Assembly (NCBI GenBank): GCA_022495995.1
Contig: JAFEMH010001246.1
Location: 434,001-498,000 of the forward strand
Length of the DNA: 64,000 bases
Source of the DNA: Adenophora triphylla var. japonica
Taxonomy: Eukaryota; Streptophyta; Magnoliopsida; Asterales; Campanulaceae
Direction: 5' to 3'
A model generated the notes under the pieces. It did not search any database, was not told the DNA's origin, and was given only the letters and a program-made list of their open reading frames with translations. Numbering within the stretch: the first letter of the stretch is position 1; each line of letters begins with the position of its first letter. Below, piece after piece: positions 44,755 through 55,625 of the stretch. The position numbers were made by a program, and so were the translations under genes.

Positions 44755-45527
44755 AACATTTATAAACAAGATGAGAGTCGTTATCATCCACAACTATCAA
44801 AACCCTATCTCAGCTTAGACCAAGAAAGACAGAGCAAACAAGTTCTCGACAGTTTGAGCAAAGGATTTTCGTTTAATATAGGTTTTTCAGCCACTATCCT
44901 CCTCTCTAAGAATCTCAAACATCACGGCCATGTCTTGACGGTGCTGTTTTACTCTTCACTAGTGTTATACGGTCACAAGTAAAAACAAGGTAACGATAAC
45001 ACCGGTGAAGAGAAAAACAGAACTTTCCACCAATTTTTCAATCTCCACCTTCCATTTACCCAAGATCTGATTGCGAATCTTTCTCATGAGCTTGAAAGTG
45101 GCGGTGTTGCCCTCAATCTCACGGCTGCACATGCGAAGCAACCGTGAGATTGAGGGCAACACCGCCGCCTTTCAAGCTCATGAGGAAGATTCTCGCAATC
45201 AGATCTCGAGTAAATGGAAGGTGGAGATTAAAAAATTGGAGGAAAGTTTTGTTTTCTCTTCACCGGTGTTATACTGTTACCTTGTTTTTACTTGTGACCG
45301 TATAACACCGATGAAGAGTAAAACAGATAATCGACAAGAACATGGCCGTGATGTTTGAGATCCTTAGAGAGAAGAGGACAAAGAAACTGGAAAAACTCTT
45401 ATTAAATGTAAAATCCTTTGCTCAAACTAACAAGAACTTATTTGCTCTATCTTTCTTGATCAAAGATGGACGGATTTTGATAGCTGTGGGTGAGAAAGGC
45501 TCTCATCTTATTTATATTTTAAGATGT
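44755..45527. repeat. Long inverted repeat (hairpin 1)
   Basis: Arms 44755-45124 and 45142-45527 around a 17-base loop. The match is close to perfect near the loop (CCTCAATCTCACGG / CCGTGAGATTGAGG) and has small indels outward. Open frames over both arms are mirror products. A transcript would fold into a stem of about 370 bp. Confidence 0.92.
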
Positions 45528-46533
45528 TATACACTATACCACAATACCCTAAGGTGCATCTAGGGTGCCGGATTGATATCGGGCGCTCAAACGTAGGCGA
45601 TATTACATCACCGTCCGCGATGCCGTCAATCGCCCCAAAATGGGATCTAGAACCACTAAGGTAGTGTGCGGTTGAATATGTTACATTATTGATACATTCA
45701 CCCCCTTCCTCCCTCTTTGACTTTAAAAGACTTGAAAATTAGATATTTAAATACTTATCTAATTGTTGCATATGTAACATGTTATGTTTACTAAATATGT
45801 AACATGTTATGTTTACTAAATATAACATGTTACATATTTGATTATGAGTACGGTTATTTATCGTTTTCTTTATAGTGGCATATGTTTTCTTCTATTAGTT
45901 AATATTACTAGGATACGATAAACCGTATCCTAGTTTGTTTCATATAAGGTGCATCTAGGGTGCCGGGATTGATATCGCGCTCAAACGTAGGCGATATACA
46001 TCACCGTCCGCGATGCCGTCAATCGCCCCAAAATGGGATCTAGAACCACTAAGGTAGTATGCGCTGAATATGTTACATTATTGAGACATTCACCCCCTTC
46101 CTCCCACTTTTACTTTAAAAGACTTGAAAATTAGATAGACCTAAATTATTACTATTGTGAATATTTTTAAATATTAATATTTAATTCTTTGTTGTAAAAT
46201 ATATAATTTTACAATGATGAATTAAATTAACATTTATAAACAAAATGAGAGTCGTTCTCATCCACAACTATCAAAACCCTATCTCATCTTAGACCAAGAA
46301 AGACAGAGCAAACAAGTTCTCGACTGTTTGATCAAAGATGGACGGATTTTGATAGCTGTGAGTGAGAAAGGTTCTCATCTTATTTATATTTTAAGATGTT
46401 AACCACCAACCACAATACCCTAAGGTGCATCTAAAGAATCCCACTACCACCATCACTACTACTACCACCACCACCACAAAATTAACAAAATAGAGAGGGG
46501 TAGAGAGAGAGAGGGTTTACATTTATAATGAGC
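45528..46533. repeat. Module repeats in CACTA3 interior
   Basis: A module starting AAGGTGCATCTAGG occurs at 45551 (about 165 bases), 45946 (about 190) and 47018 (about 100). Copies two and three are preceded by small hairpins ACTAGGATAC...GTATCCTA (45907-45934; 46980-47006). A shortened copy of hairpin 1 lies at 46195-46405. A CCA/CTA microsatellite lies at 46441-46480. Confidence 0.85.
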
Positions 46534-46771
46534 TGGAGTGGAAAATATCAAGTCTTTTGCACAAGCATTTGGCCCAAAGATTGAAACTTTAAAAGTAGAT
46601 TTACTATTATAATTAATCAGAAAACAAGAAAATCCCCAACTCCAGTTTTTGTATCTTCTACAAACTGAAGTTGGGGATTTTCTTGTTTTCTGATTAATTG
46701 CTAAATCTACTTTCAAAGTTTCAATCTTTGGACCTAATGCTTGTGCAAAAAACTTGAGATTTTCCACTCCA
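46534..46771. repeat. Second inverted repeat (hairpin 2)
   Basis: Arms 46534-46653 and 46659-46771 with a loop TCTTC. The core AAAATCCCCAACT/AGTTGGGGATTTT is perfect; the outer parts have a few mismatches. Unrelated in sequence to hairpin 1. Confidence 0.92.
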
Positions 46772-48120
46772 TATGTAACATGTTATGTTTACTAAATATA
46801 ACATGTTATGTTTACTAAATATGTAACATGTTATGTTTACTAAATATAACATGTTACATATTTGATTATGAGTACGGTTATTTATCGTTTTCTTTATAGT
46901 GGCATATGTTTTCTTCTATTCGTTAATATTACTAACATATGTTTTCTTCTATTCGTTAATATTACTAAATATGTAACAAACTAGGATACAGAAACTGTAT
47001 CCTAATTTGTTTCATATAAGGTGCATCTAGGGAACCGTGATTGATATCGCGCTCAAACGTAGGCGACATAATCACCGTCCGCGATGCCGTCAATCGCCCC
47101 AAAATGAGATCTAGAACTGGATGTTCCTAAACTATTTCATCCACAGTTTTCTTACTTATTTGTTTGTAATCAAGCAAATAATACTAAGTTTACACCTTGT
47201 CTAATTCCTCCCATTAGTGTTACCTCTGAACAGAAATCATACTCCATTGAGTACTATGCTATGCTTGCCAAGGTTGGAGTCCACCACTACAACGGAAGTA
47301 AGTTAATTTGATGAGCCTAATTAGTTTCGTGTGATTGTTATTTTTGGTGAGATCATTAAGAGTCTAATTCACACTTCGATTCAAGATGCAATATGGTGAG
47401 ATCATTAAGAGTCTTTAAGAAATGGGACGGAGCAAATATTATCAAAGTCTAAATATTAAATAGCAATGGAGGAGGTTAGTGTTGTTTGTCCTAATAACGT
47501 AGCACCACCGCCATTGATCATACACAACTAGCACAAGAAGTAAAATGGTTGTCCCTTTTCACTTCCACTATTATCACCTAGCTAGAAAATATATGCTTAA
47601 CCACTTCTACACTTGGATAATGAAACCACATACAGAATTTTCAATTTGTAATCATTTCTACGGCTGGAGCTGCACTTCATACATTTCAGTTCTTTCAACA
47701 AAAAATAAATTGTCCTAATAGTCTTGGCTTTCAGACACACACACCTCTCTTATATGCAAGTATACTTGAGGGCTTCAATCAAACAACATGGATGCCTCTC
47801 ATGGGTAGATAGACCGACTCGCCATTAGTGCTTTAACTAAAGTTTCCATTTTTGTTTACCAACTAATCTACTTTTAGTCACAAAAGCCTGTTTATATATC
47901 TAGAGAACCTTCTAGACCCCACAATCAACATATACAGATAGATAAGATAGAACAATAACAGATTTACTAAACTAGCATATACTGTATCAATTATAGCGGC
48001 GGAAAAGGTAACATTATTTTGCAAACAATTCATCCATAATAACATTAATTTTCGCAAACAAGTCAAACCAAAAGTTTAAACATAGCCTCTTAATAACAAG
48101 GTTGTACTTCAGAATCAGAT

Positions 48121-48122
<2 letters not shown>
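46772..48122. other. Non-coding CACTA3 interior, right
   Basis: AACATGTTATGTTTACTAAA repeats (46780-46860) and the third module copy (47018-47117), then AT-rich DNA with no gene-like frame. TGGTGAGATCATTAAGAGTC occurs twice near 47347 and 47395. Confidence 0.6.

Positions 48123-48166
<44 letters not shown>
48123..48166. repeat. (CA)n microsatellite
   Basis: About 22 CA units, uninterrupted. Confidence 0.97.
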
Positions 48167-48168
<2 letters not shown>

Positions 48169-48399
48169 GTAATGCCACAAAAAAGAAAAAGTGGGAAATA
48201 AAAAAAAAAAAGGTTGTACTACAATGAATCTTCCAGAAGGTTTGGCACAAAACCAAAAGGATTAATCAATATAAACAGAGGGCTAAGCTTTTTTCTTCCT
48301 CAAACAGAAAATTAAAAATAAAAATTGATCTCAGAAATTATAATTTCTGAGAAATCTATAACAAACCCATCTGGAAATCATTCAAATTTATCCAACACA

Positions 48400-48670
48400 A
48401 GATCTAGAAATCGAGATTAAGAGGGGGAATCGAAATACCTTGGTTGAGTACAGAGAAGAGAGAGAAAGACGGTGGAAGGAGGCGGACGGACGGAGACGAC
48501 GGCTAGACAGCTTGAGACGGACGGAGACGGCGGAGAGGTGGACGGACGGCGGCGGCGTGAGCTTCTTCTTCTTCTTCTTCTAGGTCGCAGCGGGAAGAGA
48601 GAGAAAGCGGTAAGAGAGAGAGAGGGAAATGGCGTAATTGATTTCTGAGGGATAAAATCAGTATTTATAA
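48400..48670 (-). promoter_or_regulatory. Probable leader region of CACTA3 genes
   Basis: Minus-strand pyrimidine-rich sequence (TCTCTCTCC, TTTCTCTC), a (GAA)n run and GGACGG repeats next to the right subterminal array, where CACTA elements usually have their promoter and first untranslated exon. No coding frame. Confidence 0.4.
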
Positions 48671-48674
48671 TTTC

Positions 48675-48890
48675 CCTCAGCGACGGAATATTCCGCCGCT
48701 AAATATTAATTATAGCGGCGGAAATTAAATTCCGACGCTATAATTAATATTTAGCGGCGGAATATTCCGTTGCTGATAAATCCGACGCTAACCTATACGT
48801 ACGTTCACCTGGATCGATGACGTGGCACGTCCACCGACGGAAATTTCCGCCGCTGATTTTAAACTCAGCGACGGAAATTTCCGCCGCTAT
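48675..48890. repeat. CACTA3 right subterminal repeats
   Basis: Units such as GCGACGGAATATTCCGCCGC and GACGGAAATTTCCGCCGCT, in the same family as at 35770-36390. Confidence 0.9.
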
Positions 48891-49080
48891 TATTAATAAA
48901 TATAATTGTTTTTATTATATTTTTGAAAAAATAAATAAATCATAAATATTTATTAATTTTAATTTAATAAATATCATTATTTTTATTAATATAAAATATG
49001 AAAGTTATTTTAAATTACTCTCAAAAAAATAAATATGAGTCAATAAATATTATTTTATAAAAAATAAATAAATTCTAAAC

Positions 49081-49320
49081 CCTAAACCTAATACCCTATA
49101 TATACGTACACTATACACTATACATTATACCCTATACCCTATACCTTATACATTATATCCTATACCCTATACACTATACCCTATATCCTTAAACCCTATA
49201 CCCTATACTCTATACACTATACAATATACACTATATACTATACCCTATACCCTATACCATATACCCTATACCCTATACCCCTAATACCCTATATATACGT
49301 ACACTATACACTATACATTA
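49081..49320. repeat. Telomere-like array, C-strand sense, mostly CCCTATA
   Basis: It starts CCCTAAACC then changes to CCCTATA/CACTATA units. A 40-base segment (CTAATACCCTATATATACG...) occurs twice, at 49088 and 49281. Confidence 0.88.
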
Positions 49321-49640
49321 TTGTTTAGGGTTTAGGGTTTAGGGTCCAGGGTTTAGGGTTTAGGGTTTAGGGTTTAGGGTTTAGGGTTTAGGGTTTAGGG
49401 TTTAGGGTTTAGGGTTTAGGGTTTAGGGTTTATGGTTTAGGGTTTAGGGTTTAGGATCCAGGGTCTAGGGTTTAGGGTTTAGGGTTTAGGGTTTAGGGTT
49501 TAGGGTTTAGGGTTTAGGGTTTAGCGTTTAGGGTTTGGAGCTTAGGGTTTAGGGTTTAAGGATTGGAGCTTAGGGTTTAGGGTTTAGGGTTTGGAGCTTA
49601 GGGTTTAGGGTTTAGGGTTTAGGGTTTAGGGTTTGGAGCT
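49321..49640. repeat. Interstitial telomere repeats, (TTTAGGG)n
   Basis: About 45 units of TTTAGGG read on the plus strand with a few variants (GGTCCAGGG, GGTTTGGAGC). The orientation is opposite to 49081-49320. Confidence 0.95.
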
Positions 49641-50073
49641 ATTCCCAAATTAGTAAATTGCATACAATTTTAAATTTTTTATCCAAAATAAAACAAAAAC
49701 AAGATTAGTCCAAAACTAGGAACTAACCAACTATTAGACAACACTCTTGAGATTATTGTCTCATAAGTCATAACTAAGATATCTAGAAAACAAAGACCCA
49801 CATCATTACTGCTGAGCATACTGCACTCTCTGGCCCCCACCACCGTGCATGTCATCATCTTCATCGTAAGCTTCATGCGCCGCCTGTTATTTTCTGCGCA
49901 TCTCATCTTCAATGTTGACATCGTGAAGGGTTGTCTCCTCGCACTCATCAAGCTCCATACCCTTCTCCACAACCACTTCCAAGACCTTCTTCTCCTGTAC
50001 AACCTTTTCGCACTTGCATTGTGGGCAGCGGTTCTTGTCATTGATAGTTTCTCCAGTACCCTTACATTGCAGG
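49641..50073 (-). pseudogene. DnaJ (type A) gene fragment with internal deletion
   Basis: On the minus strand, frame from about 50073: GTGETINDKNRCPQCKCEKV then EKKVLEVVVEKGM, the last zinc-finger repeat and start of the substrate domain of a plant type-A J protein. It then jumps directly to ELDECEETTLHDVNIEDEMR, which is the extreme C-terminus, and ends with an acidic and Gly run before a stop at 49806-49808. The central part of the C-terminal domain, roughly 110 residues in the family, is missing without a frame change. An early stop interrupts the tail (RRK-stop). CPQCKC departs from the CxxCxG pattern. Downstream to 49641 is probably its 3' untranslated region. No introns are visible in the short coding part. 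Telomere-like repeats flank it on both sides. Confidence 0.85.
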
Positions 50074-50409
50074 GGTTAGGGTTTAGGGGTTAGGGTTTAT
50101 AAGGGTTTAGGGTTTAGGGGTTAGGGTTTAGGATTAATTAGTGTATAGTGTATAGTGTATAGTGTATAGTGTATAGTGTATAGGGTATAGGGTATAGGGT
50201 ATAGGGTATAGGGTATAGGGATATAGGGTATAGGGTATAGGGTATAGGGTATAGGGTATAGGGTATAGTGTATAGGGTATAGGGTATAGTGTATAGTGTA
50301 TAGTGTATAGTGTATAGGGTATAGGGTATAGGGTATAGGGTATAGTGTATAGGGTATAGTGTATAGTGTATAGGGTATAGGGTATAGGGTATAGGGTATA
50401 GGGTATAGG
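50074..50409. repeat. Telomere-like array, TTTAGGG then TATAGGG/TATAGTG
   Basis: It begins GGGGTTAGGGTTTAGGGG, then after 50130 becomes almost pure TATAGGG and TATAGTG units up to the Tat B LTR. The Tyr-rich open frame on the minus strand comes from the repeat. Confidence 0.95.
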
Positions 50410-50926
50410 TGTAAGTACCCAAATCCGGATCGTCCAAATCCGTCAGAAAGTTAACCGAAATCCGTTAACTGGCCCGCTCCAGGTTAACCGGAACTCGTTA
50501 AACTCCCCGTTCTTTGTGCCAGCGAGACGTCTCGGGGCTTTGCCCGTACATCCCGACGTCGAACCGTACTTAACACGTGACATCTCACGTAAAAGTATGG
50601 CTTTCCCTGAAAAACGCATTTTCCGGCACTTTCCGGGGGCGTTTCGGACATTTCCCGGACTGTTATTTTAAAAAACGGACAAAACCGGGACCGGGGAACG
50701 AACTCCCACACTTACGGTGAGTCACGGGACACGTGTCACGCATGCCACCTCCCTCTAGTCACTCGTCAATCACAAATCAAGGCCAAAAGACCAAAATACC
50801 CCTGGTTTGCAAGCCAAGTCCGGGACTCAGCGTGCAATTTTCTGAAATTGCCAGTCCCAGTTTCCAAAATTCCCAAAACCCACGAAATTCGGTCAAGTCC
50901 GCCGGACTCCTACGCAATTTTCACCC

Positions 50927-50935
50927 TATAAATAG
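50927..50935 (+). promoter_or_regulatory. TATA box of Tat B LTR
   Basis: CTATAAATAG about 520 bases into the LTR. Confidence 0.7.
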
Positions 50936-51359
50936 AAGTTCTTTGTCGAAAGGCAAAAGGGAGGATTTTGATACCAAAAATCACATACCCCACGGTCCAA
51001 ACTGGTTTCCACCCTCCCAGGAGCTCCCGTTTTGTCTCGATTCGCGTGAAACCTTCGTATTTCGATCAAATACGCACCCTACAACTTCGAAACAACCTTT
51101 CGAATAACTTTCCGTGTCCCGTGCACACCTCCCGAGCCAAAGGAGTCGACCCTAGCCATAGGTATAACTCCCTCTCTGAATCTTCCGTTCCGTCTCGGTT
51201 TACGCGCCAGTCGCTATAAGCTTTCGAACGTCATTGTCAAAATGTAGACTCCTCAGTCTAACGGGGTCCGATACGTTTTAGCCCCTCGATCCTCTTCTCT
51301 TTCCGTAAGAGAAGTAATCACGGGTTAAAACGGCGTTCCGACCCCGTTCCGTTTACTTT

Positions 51360-51545
51360 CACGTCATTTACAATTCCGAGCCGTTTGGCCTCGTTGATCG
51401 TCATTTACAATTCCGAGCCGTTTGGCCTCGTTGATCGTCATTTACACTTCCGAGCCGTTTGGCCTCGTTGATCGTCATTTACAATTCCGGATCGTTTGAT
51501 TCCGTTGACACCGCTTTAAATACTGTCATTTACAAGTCCGATCCG
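51360..51545. repeat. Tandem repeat, about 37 bp, four to five units
   Basis: GTCATTTACAATTCCGAGCC-type units end in CGTTTGGCCTCGTTGAT. The last units are divergent. Confidence 0.9.
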
Positions 51546-51819
51546 TTTGGATTGTGATAGTATTTACTTTTCAAAAGTCCGAGTCGCAACCCGATTCGTT
51601 GATCGCATATCATTTAATACGCATTTTTCCCGTAAAAATCGTTAACAATGTAATGCCCGGTTCAAAACCGGAGTTCGTCCGTCGAACTCTCTTTCAAAAC
51701 GCGCGAAATGACGTTCGGCCTCCGAACGCTCGTCTTCAAACTCAAAGCCGCCATTTGACACTTAAAATCATTTAATACGCATTTTTCTCGTAAAAATCGT
51801 TAACAATGACTCGTACGGT

Positions 51820-52160
51820 TCAAAATCGACGTTTGCCACGCAAACGCTCATTTCAACTCAAAATCGACGTTTGCCACGCAAACGCTCATTTCAACTCAAA
51901 GTCGACGTTTGCCACGCAAACGCTCATTTCAACTCAAAATCGACGTTTGCCACGCAAACACTCATTCCCGGCTCAAAATCGACGTTTGCCACGCAAACGC
52001 TCATTTCAACTCAAAATCGACGTTTGCCACGCAAACGCTCATTTCAACTCAAAATCGACGTTTGCCACGCAAACGCTCATTTCAACTCAAAGTCGACGTT
52101 TGCCACGCAAACGCTCATTTCAAACTCAAAACCGACGTTTGTCATTCAAACGCTCGTCTT
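51820..52160. repeat. Tandem repeat, 38 bp, about nine units
   Basis: Each unit is built of CGACGTTTGCCACGCAAACG plus CTCATTTCAACTCAAAAT. CGTTTGCCACGCAAACG within it is itself an inverted repeat (CGTTTGC/GCAAACG). All three frames stay open, giving false ORFs. Confidence 0.95.
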
Positions 52161-52612
52161 TTCAAACAAAGTCACCTAATCAACGTTTGTCACTCAAACC
52201 AAGATTAAGCTTGTCATTCAAGCCCCCATTTCAAAAGACACACACACACACACACGATTTCGAGAAAGGTAGAAAGACTCGTCATGCGAGGCGTTTCGGG
52301 CGATCTCGTAATACTCTACCCGAAACGTAACGTGACCTCCGAACCTAACAATCTCTGGTACTAAAAAGCTTTTTACTCGTTTTTGCTGCCAATAAAAATG
52401 ATCCCCGTTTTCAAAGCCTTTTCCTAAGTTTTGCTACCAATAAAAACGACACCTTTTCGCAATAGCCGTTTCTCAACGTTTGGGCTCAAAATACAAAACC
52501 GCGTGGCGACTCCTCATTCTGCTCCTTCCCGTGAAGCGAGGTCTCAGACACCAACCCCCCGCGAAAGACAACCGCCTTTTCCGCCGCCCCGCGAAAGATC
52601 GGGTAATTTCGA

Positions 52613-52631
52613 TTGGCGACTCCATTTGGGG
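52613..52631 (+). other. Primer-binding site of Tat B
   Basis: TGGCGACTCCATTTGGGGA resembles the Tat A site (TGGCGACTCCGCTGGGGA) with two changes. Confidence 0.65.
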
Positions 52632-53975
52632 AGAAAGATACTTTTTCAAAACTACCGTTGTTTTCTAAAAAGCCTTCTGTGGGTCAAACTTTCGTTTACC
52701 CTTCCTCGTTTTCGTGTGTGTGTTACTTTAAACCTCGAACGGTTTTTTTCAAAAGGCATTACATTGTCAACTTTTCAAAATCTTACCATGTTTGTGCATT
52801 CCCATTCATGTTTGATTTTCATCTTTGTCTTTTGAGCTGTGCATCATAAATTCTTTAAGACACATTACGAAAAATCTCTGTTTTTACTCGGAAAAGAATT
52901 TTAGTGACCGCACACTACGCGCACTTCTTTGCCTCGGAACACCGCACTTCACGTGCACTTGCGCCTCGGTACACTTTGCACACTCTGACCCTAACCCGGG
53001 ATGGCCTTATCGGTTGCACTCCGATTGGTGCCGAGACACCTTTCGGGGCGCGCGGGGTCGTCCCAAACATCCCATCCTAGCCCGTGTAAGCCATGCACTC
53101 CTTTGTGTCACACTTTGTCCAAGACCCGGTTGGTTTTTGGCTTAGCTCGTGTCATAAAGCCTAAGTGTATGTTTTTCACGCCAGGCCCCGCTCAGAGTCA
53201 AGCTCGAGAGTTTTAGACCAAAGGTCGTTCCCGACCCGAAGTCTTGAGCTTTTCGGCCTTGACTTTGACGGAGCTCTGCCGAAAAATATACCCAGAAGGT
53301 TCAATGTGACGCCGTGTCACCAAACCTCGCCGTATGTGCCGTGCCGGCCACAACTTGGCCAACGCTAAAAGCTAAAGGTCTCTCGCACAAGCGAGTCGGG
53401 AGAAGGTCATGCCCAAATTTTGGCACGACTCCCGCCTTAACTTAAGGACGTTGACCTCGGCCGTGGCCCGTACGCCGCACACGTCGAAAGTTTGCGTGAT
53501 CGGCTAGCCTTAAGTTCACTTTTTCCTTTGTCGGTGGAACTCGCTTGCCTTATCGGACCTCGCTCGGGATAGTCCGTCTGAGAAAGATGATCTACAATGG
53601 AAACGAGGGGCTTATAAGCGTAGTGACGAGATCATTTGATTAGAGCTCTAGGATTAGTTGCGAAAAAGAAGACACGCTCTTTTCCAACCAATTAGGACTA
53701 CGAGAAAACGCGCTTTAAGTAAACTTTAATCGGTAAGCGCACTTTGCACAAGCCGAAAACCTTGAGCCAAATACCCTTTTCCGAAGCCTAAACCCTTCCT
53801 TTCGTTCCTGCGGCGAGAAAGTGGTTCGGATTTCCGGGTCGGCGCCTTGCCGGGATCACGATAACGGCGGCGTCGGACGGTTCTTCGGTTCCCTCGGTTC
53901 CCTCGGCCAGAATTTCCGACATGTCTAGCTCACCGAGAAATCGTGACGGGGAAGGACCCCCGCCACCGTAACGAG
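52632..53975 (+). other. Tat B leader, non-coding
   Basis: 1.3 kb of GC-rich sequence without a credible gene. Confidence 0.6.
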
Positions 53976-55625
53976 ATATGACATTGGAAGAAGCCATCCG
54001 GGCTTGTGAGGTTCACAAGAGGCGAAGAAGATCGGCGAGAATTTCGTGGTACGGCTTACGAATGAGCGTGGTATAGCGGCTATCCCCGGTCGAGACGGTA
54101 CTTTTGTCACTGGTAGAGGATGACGATTCCCCAAAACCAGTTCACCAAACCTTCAATCGGGTTCCTCCCCCGCCAACTTACGGGATGCCTTCCAACCAAG
54201 GAAGCGGCCGACCTAGGCTCCATGTTGCCACCTCTCGAGCAACCACTGTCAATTTTGGTCGGCCCGGTGCTACACCCGTCACTCAATATCACCGGCGCAC
54301 CATTTGGACCATCTCAGGATGCCAATATCCCTCGGTACCCTCCGGGTTCGTCCCGTTGCCTATACACGAATCCCTAAACACCGGGGACAAACCCCGATAC
54401 GGTTCGAGAAAAGGCTCCGTATATTCTCATATACCAAGCCTTCCACCTCCAATCACTACCGCTCACGTGGTAGCACCGTGGCCCGAGCCTCACAGTCCAC
54501 CCTTTGGACCCAACCTTAGCTGGATGGTCGAGCGGATGAAAGACACGAAAGCCACCATGAGCGGCTCAAAGCGAGGAAACGTTCAAATCCACGAGATCCG
54601 GGAATGGTCACGCCTCTCCACTGCCAAGTTCGAGAATGCCGGAGATGGACCGATTCGATGGGCAACCGAATGTCCTCAAACGCACGTCGACACTTACGTT
54701 CTCGGCATGAGAGCAAAAGGAGCAACCCTCCGGCAAATGGCCGACCACTTCCGGCATACGCTCAGCTCGGCGTTACGATGGTTTACGAGGTCGAAGCTGC
54801 GGATCGCCACACACAGGAACGGATCGGTAACATCTTCACAGGCAGTACGAGATCCAACTTAGAGTGGGAAACAAGTCGCGAGGACTTAATCACCGGAGCG
54901 AAGCGGATGAAAGTGTTGGGGAATTCTACAAGAGATGGGTTTGGAAACTCTCCGAAATCATGGAGCCACTCTCCAAAGACGAACGGATGCGGATCTTGAG
55001 TCTTGCTTGAGACCGTCCATCGAGAACTCTCATCGAGTCACAATTTCTTCCCGGATCTCGGGCCATGGTCAATGCCGGCTCACGGTTCGAGAAGGATCTC
55101 AAGGAAAAGTTGGCTCTTTGCACGGCCGTACGAATACCGCTCAAGCAGTGCATTCAATCACTGCACCGGCCCCGGCAAAGGGAAAGATACGTGCATCGAC
55201 TACGTCCATCGGGGACAACGGTCGGGTAACAAAAACCCGGTCCACAAAGCAACGGTTCTACTCGAAGCGGCTGCCGTACACTTCGACAAGTTGGACATGC
55301 CAGAGCAAGATCTTTGGAAGGGCTAATCAAGGAGGGTCTCCTTAAGCCCGTGGCCAATTACAAACCCAAAGTTCCCGTAGCCAATGCGGACAAGAGCAAA
55401 TCTTGCGCCTTCCATCGGTATCACGGCCATACCAGCGACAAGCTGTTTGGGGTTACGATACGAAATCCGAACTTGATAGAAGAAGGCAAGTTAGAGCGCC
55501 CCCGTGGGCCCAATACGATCGGGAATCCCTTTCCGAATAATAACGGCGTGAACTCCATTGAGTGGGTGCCCAAGAAGTGTGCTACGAGAACCGGTTTCTC
55601 CGCCTCTTTCATTTGGATCCTCCTC
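53976..55625 (+). pseudogene. Tat B Gag remnant
   Basis: Possible start near 53976 (TLEEAIRACEVHKRRRR-like). A capsid domain appears in pieces: TYVLGMRAKGATLRQMADHF and ALRWF (54690-54790), then VGEFYKRWVWKLSEIMEPLS in a shifted frame (54915-54975). The nucleocapsid-like motif is CAFHRYHGHTSDKLFG (55405-55450), in which the final Cys of the C-H-C pattern has become Leu, then NLIEEGKLERP. Frames change at least three times. Confidence 0.8.

Larger units (their letters stand above)
35748..48890 (-). mobile_element. CACTA element 3 with TNP2, Transposase_24 and a PMD gene
   Basis: The left terminus CACTACCAGAAAAAGG starts at 35748 with ATA before it as possible target duplication. Subterminal repeats built on GCGACGGAAATTTCCGTCGC fill 35770-36390 and recur at 48680-48890. 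All recognised genes read leftward: TNP2-type transposase, Transposase_24, PMD gene 3. I do not find the matching terminus (TTTTCTGGTAGTG) on the right, and the sequence passes into AT-rich DNA and telomere-like arrays. The right limit is therefore the last subterminal repeat. Confidence 0.85.
50410..52610 (+). repeat. Tat B 5' LTR
   Basis: It starts TGTAAGTACCCAAATCC directly after the TATAGGG array. The end is placed before the primer-binding site near 52613; a second TGGCGACTCC at 52503 makes 52502 the alternative. TATAAATAG lies at 50927-50935. Two tandem arrays lie downstream of it. Confidence 0.7.

Noticed and set aside
45071..45358. A protein encoded by the hairpin arms
   Set aside because: The frames on the two arms are mirror images of the same inverted repeat and match no family I recognise.
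45907..45934. Helitron 3' hairpin
   Set aside because: The stem lacks the CTRR terminus at the required short distance and no Rep/helicase or TC start was seen.
50138..50437. Tyr-Thr-Leu-rich open frame on the minus strand
   Set aside because: Produced by the TATAGGG/TATAGTG array.
51820..52160. CRISPR-like regular repeats
   Set aside because: No unique spacers, eukaryotic context, and part of an LTR.
51806..52330. Three overlapping repeat-protein-like frames
   Set aside because: The 38-bp array leaves all frames open; the peptides are translations of the repeat.
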